Assembly (NCBI GenBank): GCA_013388645.1
Contig: JACAEV010000131.1
Span: forward strand, 1-53,057
From: Syntrophaceae bacterium
Lineage (GTDB): Bacteria > Desulfobacterota > BSN033 > UBA1163
Direction: 5' to 3'
DNA length: 53,057 bases
The notes beneath the pieces were generated by a model that was given only the letters and a program-made list of their open reading frames with translations, did not search any database and was not told where the DNA came from. The position numbers were made by a program, and so were the translations under genes. Below, in pieces: positions 15,300 through 22,676 of the stretch (position 1 is its first letter; every line of letters begins with the position of its first letter).

Positions 15300-15434
15300 T
15301 CAATTGAAAAGACATATCGTTCTGAAAATCTCCCCTTATCCCTCTTTGCCAAAGAGGGGTAATTCCTCCCTTTACAAAAGGGAGGGAAGGAGGGATTTGA
15401 TCTTCAATGTCCATACAATTATGGACTGATTAAT
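15300..15434 (+). mobile_element. MITE copy 3, left end damaged
   Basis: It has the same two internal hairpins and right end (CAATTATGGACTGATTAATA) as the copies at 5615 and 8967. The left terminal repeat is lost up to CAATTGAAAAGACATA. It lies between the E1-alpha and E1-beta genes, 3 bases from the alpha stop codon. Confidence 0.8.
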
Positions 15435-15437
15435 AAT

Positions 15438-16508
15438 TTATAAGGTGGTCTTCAAATACGCCAGCTGTTCTTTTAAGGATGATGTCATCTCCGCATAAAC
15501 ATATTTAAAAATCTCTTCCACCCCTGGCGCGGGAACGGCTTCAGCGTCTTTGACCACCTGGTCGATATCTTTTTGTGCCTCCTCAGTGAATCGCTGTTCC
15601 ACCTCTTCGCTCCAAAGATCTTTTTCTTTGAGATAAAGCCTCAATCGGATCATGGGGTCGAGTGGTTTCCAAGGCTCTATCTCCTCATCCTTCCGATACT
15701 TGGTTGGATCATCTGCTGTGGTGTGAGGCCCGAATCGAAAGGTGACTCCTTCAATCAGTGTGGGACCGCCTCCGGACCGTGCCTTTTCAACTGCCTCCTT
15801 TGTTGCAACCAAGACAGCAAAGAGATCATTGCCGTCTATCTGAATTCCATCAAATCCGTAGGCCATTGCCTTCTGTGCAATGGTCTTCGAGGCAGTCTGA
15901 ATAGACCTCGGAACAGAGATGGCATATTGATTATTCTGGCAGAAGAAAATAGTCGGGGTTTTGAAGACCCCTGCAAAATTCATCGCCTCATGAAAGTCGC
16001 CTTTCGAGGTCGCCCCATCCCCGAAGTAGGCAATCGTAACAATCGCATCGCCTTTGAGCCTCGCAGCCCAACCCAGCCCTACCGCATGGAGCGGATGAGT
16101 CCCCACAGGAATCGAAACGGGTAAAACATTAACATCCTCTGAAGCCCGGCTTCCTTCCTCGTTCCCCATCCAGTAAAGAAAGATGGTTTTGAGAGGAATC
16201 CCCATCATCAGAGTTGCTCCTAATTCTCTAAAGGCAGGGAAAACCCAGTCTCCCTTTTGAAGTACCGCTGCACTCCCTACCTGGCAGGCTTCCTGACCCC
16301 AGATGGGCGCATATGTCCCCATCCTCCCCTGTCGTTGAAGTATCAATGCCCTCTGATCTGCCAGCCGAATGAAAAGCATCTTCTGATAAAGATGAAAAAT
16401 CTCTTGGTCGCTGATTGGAGGTTTTGAATCGGGTTGAAGCGTCCCATCAGGTTTAAGAATCTGAAACGTCTTCCCCTTTAGTGGATGATAATCCTCGAAT
16501 AAACCCAT
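15438..16508 (-). CDS. 2-oxoacid dehydrogenase E1 alpha subunit
   Basis: Thiamine-diphosphate-binding half of the E1 decarboxylase. The ThDP motif is YFGDGATSKGDFHEAMNFAG leading to FCQNNQYAIS, preceded by SVPVGTHPLHAVG. The phosphorylation-loop region reads FRFGPHTTADDPTKYR. From the ATG at 16508, behind AGAAGGAGA, it has 356 aa; the track start is a TTG one codon earlier. It is the first gene of the E1-alpha/E1-beta/E2 set. The complex would oxidise pyruvate or branched-chain keto acids to acyl-CoA, feeding the TCA genes found later in the window. Confidence 0.93.
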   Translation of the reverse strand: MGLFEDYHPLKGKTFQILKPDGTLQPDSKPPISDQEIFHLYQKMLFIRLADQRALILQRQGRMGTYAPIWGQEACQVGSAAVLQKGDWVFPAFRELGATLMMGIPLKTIFLYWMGNEEGSRASEDVNVLPVSIPVGTHPLHAVGLGWAARLKGDAIVTIAYFGDGATSKGDFHEAMNFAGVFKTPTIFFCQNNQYAISVPRSIQTASKTIAQKAMAYGFDGIQIDGNDLFAVLVATKEAVEKARSGGGPTLIEGVTFRFGPHTTADDPTKYRKDEEIEPWKPLDPMIRLRLYLKEKDLWSEEVEQRFTEEAQKDIDQVVKDAEAVPAPGVEEIFKYVYAEMTSSLKEQLAYLKTTL

Positions 16509-16627
16509 CAACTTCTCCTTCTCAATAGAATGAGATAATATTGAAATGTTGGAACCCTGGGCAAAAAGAGAATAGAATAGTCTTATTTCTATTCACCCAA
16601 TATTCCATTATTCCATTTTTGATGATC

Positions 16628-16745
16628 TCGTAAAAAGTCTGAAAAGGCCATTTTCTATCATTCCTGCGCATGCAGGAATCCAGTATTTTCATGTAGTTAG
16701 AATTCCCTGGATTCCCGTTTTCACGGGAATGACGACTTTTTACGA
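16628..16745. repeat. 118-bp inverted-repeat element
   Basis: Perfect 12-base terminal inverted repeats TCGTAAAAAGTC and GACTTTTTACGA. Inside are TTCCTGCGCATGCAGGAA and the partly complementary ATTCCCGTTTTCACGGGAAT. It has no coding capacity. The pattern is that of small non-autonomous elements frequent in deltaproteobacterial genomes. It lies between E1-alpha and the selenoprotein candidate. Confidence 0.75.
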
Positions 16746-16772
16746 TTCCATCATTTTTCCAATATTCCTATT

Positions 16773-17048
16773 TTATTGTTCCAACGCCCATTTCTTCAAT
16801 CTCTCATAATCTGCTGAGCCGCAAATCCATTTCCCTGTCTTCTTATTGAAGAAAAAAGGAACGCCACCACAATAGCCTTTGTCAAACTCTCTCATCATTC
16901 TGGCATTGGCTTCATTATGCCACACCTCGAGTTGCTCGATCTTAACCCCTGCTTCATCCTCTAACCTCTCCACGAGAGGGATCATTTTGTGGCAGTGCGG
17001 TCATTCTGCTCCGGTAAATTCCAAAAGATAAAATTCTTCTGTCGTCAT
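16773..17048 (-). CDS. Thioredoxin-like candidate selenoprotein with UPHC motif (in-frame UGA)
   Basis: The track shows only the 70 residues after an in-frame TGA. Reading upstream gives a 91-residue protein starting at ATG 17048, with a very strong AAAGGAGGAGG ribosome site: MTTEEFYLLEFTGAE, TGA (17003-17001), then PHCHKM. The TGA falls exactly where the first cysteine of a thioredoxin-fold CPHC motif belongs, so the likely reading is UPHC with selenocysteine at residue 16. A thioredoxin-type cis-proline follows in CGGVPFFF. A hairpin starts 21 nt after the UGA (see 16965). The role is probably thiol-disulfide or peroxide reduction in the cytoplasm, since no signal peptide is seen. The alternative is a recent nonsense mutation or read error. 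The selA/selB genes are not in the window. Confidence 0.75.
16965..16979 (-). promoter_or_regulatory. Candidate bacterial SECIS hairpin
   Basis: On the minus strand, CCTCTC, loop GTG and GAGAGG form a perfect 6-bp stem beginning 21 nt after the UGA codon. Bacterial SECIS elements lie within the coding region just downstream of UGA and carry a G at the start of a small apical loop; this hairpin meets both criteria. The stem is short, so it is suggestive only. Confidence 0.55.
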
Positions 17049-17072
17049 TCTTCCTCCTCCTTTCACGATCTA

Positions 17073-17090
17073 TCAGGGCTAAAGCCCTGA
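17073..17090. repeat. Short perfect hairpin upstream of the selenoprotein gene
   Basis: TCAGGGCT, AA, AGCCCTGA form a perfect 8-bp stem 25 bases before the selenoprotein start on the minus strand. There is no T-run, so it is not a standard terminator; it may process or stabilise the ubiA/selenoprotein transcript. Confidence 0.4.
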
Positions 17091-17115
17091 GCTACATTCA
17101 ATCAAATGCCGTAAC

Positions 17116-18144
17116 TCAACCCTTCAGGGCTGACGGTAACAGTGCCCTCCGGATCAGTCTGGCAATGGGAATGTAAAGAATGATTAAAACCATGACAGGA
17201 AGCAGGGATGCAATCAGGGCATCTGATTGATATCCCTCGACCAAGTAGGCAAGAATGAGCAAGATGGCAGTGAAATTATGAGTACAAATCATTCCGAAAT
17301 TGGCAGGGGCCATCTTGCTGGGTTCCTGATAAAAAGCTCTTAAAATGGACAAGGTCTTATAAGCGATGGGAAGGGTCAATAAAGTAATTAATCCGAGCAC
17401 GGGAATCTTCTCCAAGAGGACACCTAAAAAGATCGCTCCATAAGCAGAAAAAAGACTCAGGATAAATAACCAGACCCCTGCCTCTCTCCCAAAACGAGCC
17501 ACTAAATTGAGCTTCCCTCCCTTTCGGTCTTCTTCATAATCAGGAATCTCATTAATGGTGATCATTGAAAAAAGCATGATTCCAAAAGGGAGCGTCCCCC
17601 AGAAAGCCTCCCAGGAGATTCTTTGAGTTTGGACATAATAGGCTCCGAGACCAATCCCAGGCCCGAAACAGAGAAGTTGCGCTACCTCCCCAAGACCTCG
17701 ATAACCAAACCGAATAGGTGGGGCAGTGTAAAAATAGGCACAGAAAAAACCGATCCCTAAAAGAAGAAGGATAAAGCTTCCTCTCACGCCCCCCAAAAAA
17801 ACACCGATGCCAATGGCAGTTATGTAGAAGGTGATAAAAACTTTTTTCATCTTTTGAGGTTCGATCAGCCCTGAAGAAAGGAGACCGCTTCCTCCTGTAT
17901 AGGGATTTTTCCCATCGGTGGCAAAGACATCAACCAAATGGCGGAAGTCATAATAATCATCCGTCATATTCAGAGCCATATGATTGAGGAGAAGGCCCAG
18001 GATGACCAGAAGGAAATATCCTGGGGAAAATATTCCATCGGTGTTCCAGGCAATCATTCCACCCAAAATCCCCGGCATGAAGCTGGCGGAGGTGAAATGG
18101 AACCGAAAAGCCTTCCACCAGATTTTCCAAGTTTCAACTTGCAT
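17116..18144 (-). CDS. UbiA-family prenyltransferase (MenA-like)
   Basis: Integral membrane enzyme that transfers a polyprenyl chain to an aromatic ring. The first Asp-rich motif is NMTDDYYDFRH, and the second is NEIPDYEEDRKGG. Eight to nine hydrophobic segments span the 342 residues. The section KNPYTGGSGLLSSG after the first motif is typical of the MenA side of the family (1,4-dihydroxy-2-naphthoate prenyltransferase, menaquinone synthesis). A menaquinone role would fit the quinol-oxidising complex in this window, but other men genes are absent here, so substrate is inferred. It starts 1 base after the doxX stop, so the two are co-transcribed. Confidence 0.85.
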   Translation of the reverse strand: MQVETWKIWWKAFRFHFTSASFMPGILGGMIAWNTDGIFSPGYFLLVILGLLLNHMALNMTDDYYDFRHLVDVFATDGKNPYTGGSGLLSSGLIEPQKMKKVFITFYITAIGIGVFLGGVRGSFILLLLGIGFFCAYFYTAPPIRFGYRGLGEVAQLLCFGPGIGLGAYYVQTQRISWEAFWGTLPFGIMLFSMITINEIPDYEEDRKGGKLNLVARFGREAGVWLFILSLFSAYGAIFLGVLLEKIPVLGLITLLTLPIAYKTLSILRAFYQEPSKMAPANFGMICTHNFTAILLILAYLVEGYQSDALIASLLPVMVLIILYIPIARLIRRALLPSALKG

Positions 18145-18145
18145 T

Positions 18146-18547
18146 TTAACCTTTTTTCTTTCTTATTAAATAATCTAAACTCAACCGCCCTGGTCCTTGG
18201 GAGAGCAAGAGCAAGCATCCACCGAACATGCTCACATTCTTTAAGAACATGATCATCTGCATGCGATCAGCAAAATTTGTATGAAATATGAGAGTGGTCG
18301 GAATTAAAAAGACGAGGATCAAGAGAGCTCCAATTCGAGTAAAATACCCTAAGATGATCGTGACGCTGCCTACCAATTCAAAGACAATGGCACCGAACAA
18401 GAAAAAGGAGGTATTCGACATGCCGAATTTGGCCATGTACTGGGCCGTCCCCTCGAAATTTCCAATCTTTCCGATCCCTGAATTCAAAAAGATTAAGGCA
18501 AGAAGAATTCTACCAATCAAACTCCCAAAGGCTTTTAACCATTCCAT
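18146..18547 (-). CDS. DoxX-family membrane protein
   Basis: One hundred and thirty-three residues with four hydrophobic segments and the family signature RILLALIFLNSGIGKIGNF near the N-terminus, followed by AIVFELVGSVTIILGYFTR. DoxX-like proteins are small inner-membrane proteins; some were found with quinol oxidases, others act in redox homeostasis, and the function of most is unknown. It lies between leuD and ubiA with nearly no spacing to ubiA, so it is probably in one transcript with it. Confidence 0.85.
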   Translation of the reverse strand: MEWLKAFGSLIGRILLALIFLNSGIGKIGNFEGTAQYMAKFGMSNTSFFLFGAIVFELVGSVTIILGYFTRIGALLILVFLIPTTLIFHTNFADRMQMIMFLKNVSMFGGCLLLLSQGPGRLSLDYLIRKKKG

Positions 18548-18583
18548 TTACGGATCTCCTTCTACAAAAAAAGGGTTTAGGAT

Positions 18584-19078
18584 TTAAACTAATTTAAGGT
18601 CTTTATATTTCTTCACATGCTCAACTAATCCACCATCGTTAAGAATTTTTTTCATTACCGGTGGAAAGGGTGTAAAATGGATCGTTTCATTTTGTGTGTG
18701 ATTGACAATCTGTCCCCCTTCGATGGAGAGCTCGATGATATCCCCCTCCATAAACCTCTCTGTATCACAGATGATGGCTGGCAGGCCGTTATTAAAAGAG
18801 TTCCGATAAAAAATTCGGGCAAAACTCTTCGCTAATACCGCTTGAATGCCGTTCATTTTGATGACAATAGCAGCATGTTCCCGACTCGAGCCCAACCCAA
18901 AATTATGACCCGCCACAATAAAATCACCTGCCGACACCAACTCAAAAAAACCAGGCCTTTCATATTCCAAAATATGTTTCGACAATTCGGGTAAATTGGA
19001 CCGCAGATAGAAGTAGCGACCTGGAATAATATGGTCTGTACTGATGGCATCGCCAAACCTCCACACCCTTCCCTTCAT
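18584..19078 (-). CDS. leuD: 3-isopropylmalate dehydratase-type small subunit
   Basis: Swivel domain that completes the active site of the large subunit encoded upstream. Visible marks are FGDAISTDHIIPGRY near the start and NFGLGSSREHAA, with the substrate-binding serine/arginine, then FARIFYRNSFNNGLP. The length of 164 aa fits the short LeuD/HacB type found with 417-aa large subunits. It could serve leucine synthesis or a related aconitase-family step (homoaconitase, citramalate pathway). The leuC stop is 255 bases upstream, with a 231-bp repeat between them that probably inserted into a once tight pair. Confidence 0.88.
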   Translation of the reverse strand: MKGRVWRFGDAISTDHIIPGRYFYLRSNLPELSKHILEYERPGFFELVSAGDFIVAGHNFGLGSSREHAAIVIKMNGIQAVLAKSFARIFYRNSFNNGLPAIICDTERFMEGDIIELSIEGGQIVNHTQNETIHFTPFPPVMKKILNDGGLVEHVKKYKDLKLV

Positions 19079-19097
19079 TTTTCACCCCTTAAGGTTA

Positions 19098-19328
19098 ATC
19101 CCTCAGTTACCGGTTTGGCAAAGAACCGAGAGGGATGTTGGAGAAAATTTTGGAGCGGTCACCTTCGCTTCGTTCTTCAACTCCATAGGGTTATTCAGCA
19201 TGTTTCACGAGTCCCTCAAATCCATGAATCCAACCTTACCCTTAAAAATAAACTTCCCATCCGGATTCTAAAATTTTCGGAAGCATCCCTCTCAAAACGA
19301 TGGGATTCATAATTCATAACGGAGGGAT
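19098..19328. repeat. 231-bp repeat, copy A (between leuC and leuD)
   Basis: It begins ATCCCTCAGTTAC and ends with ATAACGGAGGGAT, so the ends are inverted repeats. The whole length aligns by eye to the segment at 28019-28250 (shared GGGATG.TGGAGAAAAT, TTCAGYAT.T..CACGA and others). It has no ORF. Confidence 0.75.
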
Positions 19329-19333
19329 TACCC

Positions 19334-20587
19334 TTATAGATATTTTCTTGGGTCCGCGATCTTTCCTTCAATGGCCGTGGCAGCCGCCACCGCTGGCGAG
19401 CCAAGATAGATGAAGGACTTGGGGCTACCCATTCTCCCTTTAAAATTTCTGGGTTGAGTCGCCAGGCACACTTCTCCATCTCCTAAAACACCTTCATGAA
19501 GTCCGACGCAGGCCCCACAACCAGGGGGCATGGCCATGGCTCCAAATTCGATAAGGGTCTCCATCGTTCCATCTTTTAAAGCTTCTAAATAAACCCGGCG
19601 AGATCCTGGAGTGACAATCATCCGTGTTTGGGGATGAATCCTCTTACCCTTTAATATCTTTGCTGCAATTTGAAAGTCCTCTAACCTCCCATTGCAAGAG
19701 GTCCCGAGATAGACCTGATGCACCTTGATATTACCCATCTCACCAATCGTCTTGATATGGTCTACTTGATGGGGACAAGCGATGGTGGGTTTTAGCTCTT
19801 TTGAATGAATGACCATTGTTTTTTCATAGACCGCATCTGGGTCGGGGGACAGACTTTTGAAATCCTGAGGTCTCTCCATCTGAATCAACCAATTCCGGGT
19901 CACCTCATCCGAAAAGAAAAGCCCAACCTTGGCACCAGCCTCCACAGCCATATTGGCAATCGTCATCCTACCTGCCATCCCAAGATGTTGTATTGCATCC
20001 CCTGTAAACTCAAGGGCTTTATAGGTTGCCCCGGCTGCACCTATTTTCCCAATAAGATGAAGAATGATATCCTTCCCGTAAACACCGATGGGAAGTTCCC
20101 CCTCGACCACAACCCGAATGGTCTCAGGCACCCTCAACCAGATCTTCCCCAAGGCAATGGCCACTGCAGCGTCCGTTGAGCCCACGCCTGTTGCGAAAGC
20201 TCCTAAGGCGCCTCCTGTGCACGTATGGGAATCTGCTCCAATCACCACATCTCCCGGCCTCACCTCCATCTCTGCTACAACCTGATGAGAGATGCCATTT
20301 CCGACATCAGAAATCTGGCTACCTGTCCTTTCTGCAAAATCCCTTAAAAAAGAATGGTCATTACTCAATTCAAACCTTGGGCTGGGGGCGGCATGGTCAA
20401 GAAAGAAAAATGTCTTCTTTGGATGATAAACATTCTTGAGACCCATCTCCTCAATTTTTCTTATCGTTAGAGGTCCTGTCCCGTCCTGGGTATAAACAAG
20501 GTCCACCTTTGCAACAACGATCTCCCCTGCTCGAACCTCTCGATCTGCATGTTCACTCAATATCTTTTCGGCCAATGTCAATCCCAT
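19334..20587 (-). CDS. leuC: 3-isopropylmalate dehydratase-type large subunit
   Basis: [4Fe-4S] aconitase-superfamily enzyme that isomerises 2-isopropylmalate or a related hydroxy acid. The cluster cysteines are in LGTSCNGRLEDF and PPGCGACVG. Other hallmarks are DHAAPSP, GADSHTCTGGALG and TPGSRRVYLEA. The length of 417 aa matches the archaeal/deltaproteobacterial LeuC type, which includes isopropylmalate, homoaconitate and dimethylmalate dehydratases; substrate cannot be assigned by eye. It is the first gene of the leuC-leuD pair. No other leucine gene is in the window. Confidence 0.88.
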   Translation of the reverse strand: MGLTLAEKILSEHADREVRAGEIVVAKVDLVYTQDGTGPLTIRKIEEMGLKNVYHPKKTFFFLDHAAPSPRFELSNDHSFLRDFAERTGSQISDVGNGISHQVVAEMEVRPGDVVIGADSHTCTGGALGAFATGVGSTDAAVAIALGKIWLRVPETIRVVVEGELPIGVYGKDIILHLIGKIGAAGATYKALEFTGDAIQHLGMAGRMTIANMAVEAGAKVGLFFSDEVTRNWLIQMERPQDFKSLSPDPDAVYEKTMVIHSKELKPTIACPHQVDHIKTIGEMGNIKVHQVYLGTSCNGRLEDFQIAAKILKGKRIHPQTRMIVTPGSRRVYLEALKDGTMETLIEFGAMAMPPGCGACVGLHEGVLGDGEVCLATQPRNFKGRMGSPKSFIYLGSPAVAAATAIEGKIADPRKYL

Positions 20588-20754
20588 ATGGACCCCCCAT
20601 TTCGACCACTCATGGGTTCACCTTGAGAGGACTCCCTCTTTATTTTCATCTCCATGAACCCCTATTCATTTTTATACCATAAGTTTCCTTCCTATTCACC
20701 TTGAATTTATAAAATCCAATACTTATCTTTTAATTAGAGAGAGGGGGTGTTGTT

Positions 20755-21054
20755 ATGGACAATAGAATTCAATTAGCACCATGTGGCTGTGTTTCTCATG
20801 ACGATCAAAATGGTCGCCTAAAAATTGAATTGGAGCTCCCTGGGGTTGACAAAAAAGATATCACCCTGGAGATGAGAAAAGATAGTTTTTGCATCTCGGC
20901 CCCGAGAGGTGGGGATACGGAATATTCAGGTTGCTTTATGCTGGCCCACGAGGTTATCCCTGACAAAACAGAGGCCAAGTATGAAAGCGGTCTTCTCCAA
21001 ATCTTCGCCCCCATAAAAGACTGGGAACATAAAGTGAATATAACGGTTCAATAG
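20755..21054 (+). CDS. Small heat-shock (Hsp20/alpha-crystallin) protein
   Basis: Ninety-nine residues, essentially an isolated alpha-crystallin domain: LKIELELPGVDKKDITLEM, DSFCIS, and the later AKYESGLLQIFAPI where family members show the A-x-x-x-n-GvL-x-v/i pattern. There is no long N-terminal arm or C-terminal IxI motif, so it is a reduced form. Such proteins hold unfolding proteins in the cytoplasm. The start follows AGAGAGGGGGTG. It is transcribed alone and followed by a terminator at 21078. Confidence 0.85.
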   Translation: MDNRIQLAPCGCVSHDDQNGRLKIELELPGVDKKDITLEMRKDSFCISAPRGGDTEYSGCFMLAHEVIPDKTEAKYESGLLQIFAPIKDWEHKVNITVQ

Positions 21055-21077
21055 AGGGGATCAACTCTAAAATTTCT

Positions 21078-21111
21078 AAGCCCTTCCAATTTTGCGGTGG
21101 GGCTTTTTTTC
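21078..21111 (+). terminator. Rho-independent terminator after hsp20
   Basis: AAGCCC (21078-21083) pairs with GGGCTT (21100-21105) across a loop of about 16 bases, followed by a run of seven T. It is a short stem but has a good T-tract. Confidence 0.6.
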
Positions 21112-21171
21112 TTTCAGATACCCCTCTCTTGCTCGGATCTCTATTTTGGATGAAGATTTTTATTGACAACT

Positions 21172-21200
21172 TTGACTGAAAGTGCAAACTTACATACCAT
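21172..21200 (+). promoter_or_regulatory. Possible sigma-70 promoter of the ferredoxin gene
   Basis: TTGACT (21172-21177), 17 bases, TACCAT (21195-21200). An overlapping TTGACA lies nine bases upstream. The ferredoxin start is 33 bases downstream. Confidence 0.35.
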
Positions 21201-21232
21201 ATTTCAGTTATCTGCATAGAAAGGAGAAAAAA

Positions 21233-21418
21233 ATGAAAGTCCGCGTTGATAAGGAAACGTGTGTAGGGGATGAAACATGCGTGGATACTTGTCCTGAAGT
21301 TTTTGAAATGCAAGGAGATGTGGCCATCGCCAAAATGGAAGAGGTGCCTAAAAACCTGGAGGAAAAAGTGAAGGCCGCAGCAAAAGACTGCCCTGTAGAA
21401 GCGATCATCATCGAATAA
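21233..21418 (+). CDS. Single-cluster ferredoxin with Asp at one ligand position
   Basis: Sixty-one residues, starting at the ATG behind AAAGGAGAAAA; the track start at 21182 adds an unrelated N-terminus. The cluster motif is CVGDETCVDTCP with a distant CPVEAI. The second ligand position is Asp, as in Pyrococcus-type and Desulfovibrio ferredoxin III, where clusters convert between [3Fe-4S] and [4Fe-4S]. It is a soluble low-potential electron carrier. The divergent or convergent neighbours do not reveal its partner. Confidence 0.9.
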   Translation: MKVRVDKETCVGDETCVDTCPEVFEMQGDVAIAKMEEVPKNLEEKVKAAAKDCPVEAIIIE

Positions 21419-21457
21419 CAGGTTTGTTCAAAGGGTTCTCTTAATAAGAGTGGAGGT

Positions 21458-21742
21458 TCAAAAAAGAGTCCTCTCCGTTTCTTGAAGCAACTGGCGCGCA
21501 ATGATGAGCCTCATGATCTGGGCGGTTCCCTCATAGATCTGAATGACCTTGGCATCTCTCATCATTTTTTGCACTGGATGCCATTTTGTGTACCCCATCC
21601 CGCCTTAGATTTGTACGGCATGGGTGGTCACTTGCTTAGCCACATCCACCACAAAAGCCTTGGCCGTGGCGGCTTCTTTGGAAAATCGTCTCGCTTTTTC
21701 TTGAAGGGCCCTCTGATCCGGTGTTAAGTCAAATCCGATCAT
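21458..21742 (-). pseudogene. Acyl-CoA dehydrogenase relic with internal deletion
   Basis: Read on the minus strand from an ATG that overlaps the hbd stop as ATGA: the N-terminal start of an acyl-CoA dehydrogenase (IGFDLTPDQRALQEKARRFS) is joined directly to its C-terminal part (VVDVAKQVTTHAVQI, then [19 protein letters not shown] and [20 protein letters not shown]). About 300 residues between them are gone, and a TAA sits before GGMGY where a codon such as Phe is expected. It was clearly once co-transcribed with hbd in a beta-oxidation/butyryl-CoA type operon. No functional enzyme can result. Confidence 0.85.
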
Positions 21743-22596
21743 CTCTTTTCTCCATAGGAATAAAACCCCCTACCCGTCTTGACTCCCAAATATCCCGCTT
21801 CGACATATTTGGTGAGAAGGGGACAGGGACGATATTTATCTCCAAAGGCTTCCTGAAGGACACTCATCACAGATAGTACCGTATCCAATCCCACTAAATC
21901 AGCAAGCTCTAATGGGCCCATCGGATGATTGGCCCCCATCTTCATAATGGCATCGATATCTTCCGCTTTTCCCAAACCTTCGTAAAGGGTATAAATTCCC
22001 TCGTTCATGAAACTGAAGATCAATCGACTCGATATAAATCCAGGAAAATCGGATGCCTCCAAAGGGGTTTTACCCATTTTAAGACTGAGTTCCCGAGTTA
22101 TCCGAAATGTTTCATCCGAAGTGACCAGTCCCCGGATGATTTCAATCAGCTTCATCACAGGTGCAGGATTGAAAAAATGCATTCCAATCACGCGATCTGG
22201 CCTCTGGGTGATTGAAGCGATTCGGGTGATAGAGATGGAAGAGGTATTGCTTGCCAGGATCGTTTCCCTCGGCGTCACCTCATTGAGCTTTTTAAAAATC
22301 TCCCACTTCAGAGGAATATTCTCGACTGCGGCTTCAATGATGAAATCACATTTTCCTAAATCTTCCAATTTAATGGTCGTCGAGAGCTTCTGGAGGATTT
22401 CCTCTTTTTCAGAGGTTGTCATTTTCCCTTTTTGAACCCGTTTATCAAAATCTGTGACAATTCTCATTCTTCCCTTCTGGACCGCCTCCATCGTCACATC
22501 CCTCATCAGGACATCAAACCCAGAACCCACGGCAACCTCTGCAATCCCACTCCCCATCTGCCCAGCACCCACTATTCCTATTTTTTTAATCTCCAT
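21739..22596 (-). CDS. hbd: 3-hydroxybutyryl-CoA dehydrogenase
   Basis: NAD(P)-dependent oxidation of 3-hydroxyacyl-CoA to the keto form, in fatty-acid degradation or butyrate-type metabolism. The N-terminal Rossmann motif is IGIVGAGQMGSGIAEV. Further marks are NTSSISITRIA, GMHFFNPAPVMKLIEI (with the catalytic histidine) and DFPGFISSRL. From the ATG at 22596 (GGGAGGAG ribosome site) it has 285 aa, close to the usual 282. The track start is 7 codons upstream, before that site. The adjoining acyl-CoA dehydrogenase is a relic, so this step has lost its former operon partner. Confidence 0.93.
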   Translation of the reverse strand: MEIKKIGIVGAGQMGSGIAEVAVGSGFDVLMRDVTMEAVQKGRMRIVTDFDKRVQKGKMTTSEKEEILQKLSTTIKLEDLGKCDFIIEAAVENIPLKWEIFKKLNEVTPRETILASNTSSISITRIASITQRPDRVIGMHFFNPAPVMKLIEIIRGLVTSDETFRITRELSLKMGKTPLEASDFPGFISSRLIFSFMNEGIYTLYEGLGKAEDIDAIMKMGANHPMGPLELADLVGLDTVLSVMSVLQEAFGDKYRPCPLLTKYVEAGYLGVKTGRGFYSYGEKR

Positions 22597-22676
22597 AAGC
22601 ATCTCCTCCCTGTTCATTTAATTTCTTAAATTATAACCTGGTTTAAGGATTCTTAATAACCCTTTTTAATCACAGA

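Noticed and set aside
16773-16985. 70-aa ORF as a complete gene
   Set aside because: Its ATG lies inside the thioredoxin fold right after the active-site motif, with no ribosome site. The full gene starts at 17048 and reads through a TGA.
21208-21501. Minus-strand 97-aa ORF over the ferredoxin
   Set aside because: It is the antisense of the ferredoxin gene; the real minus-strand feature here is the acyl-CoA dehydrogenase relic that ends at 21458.
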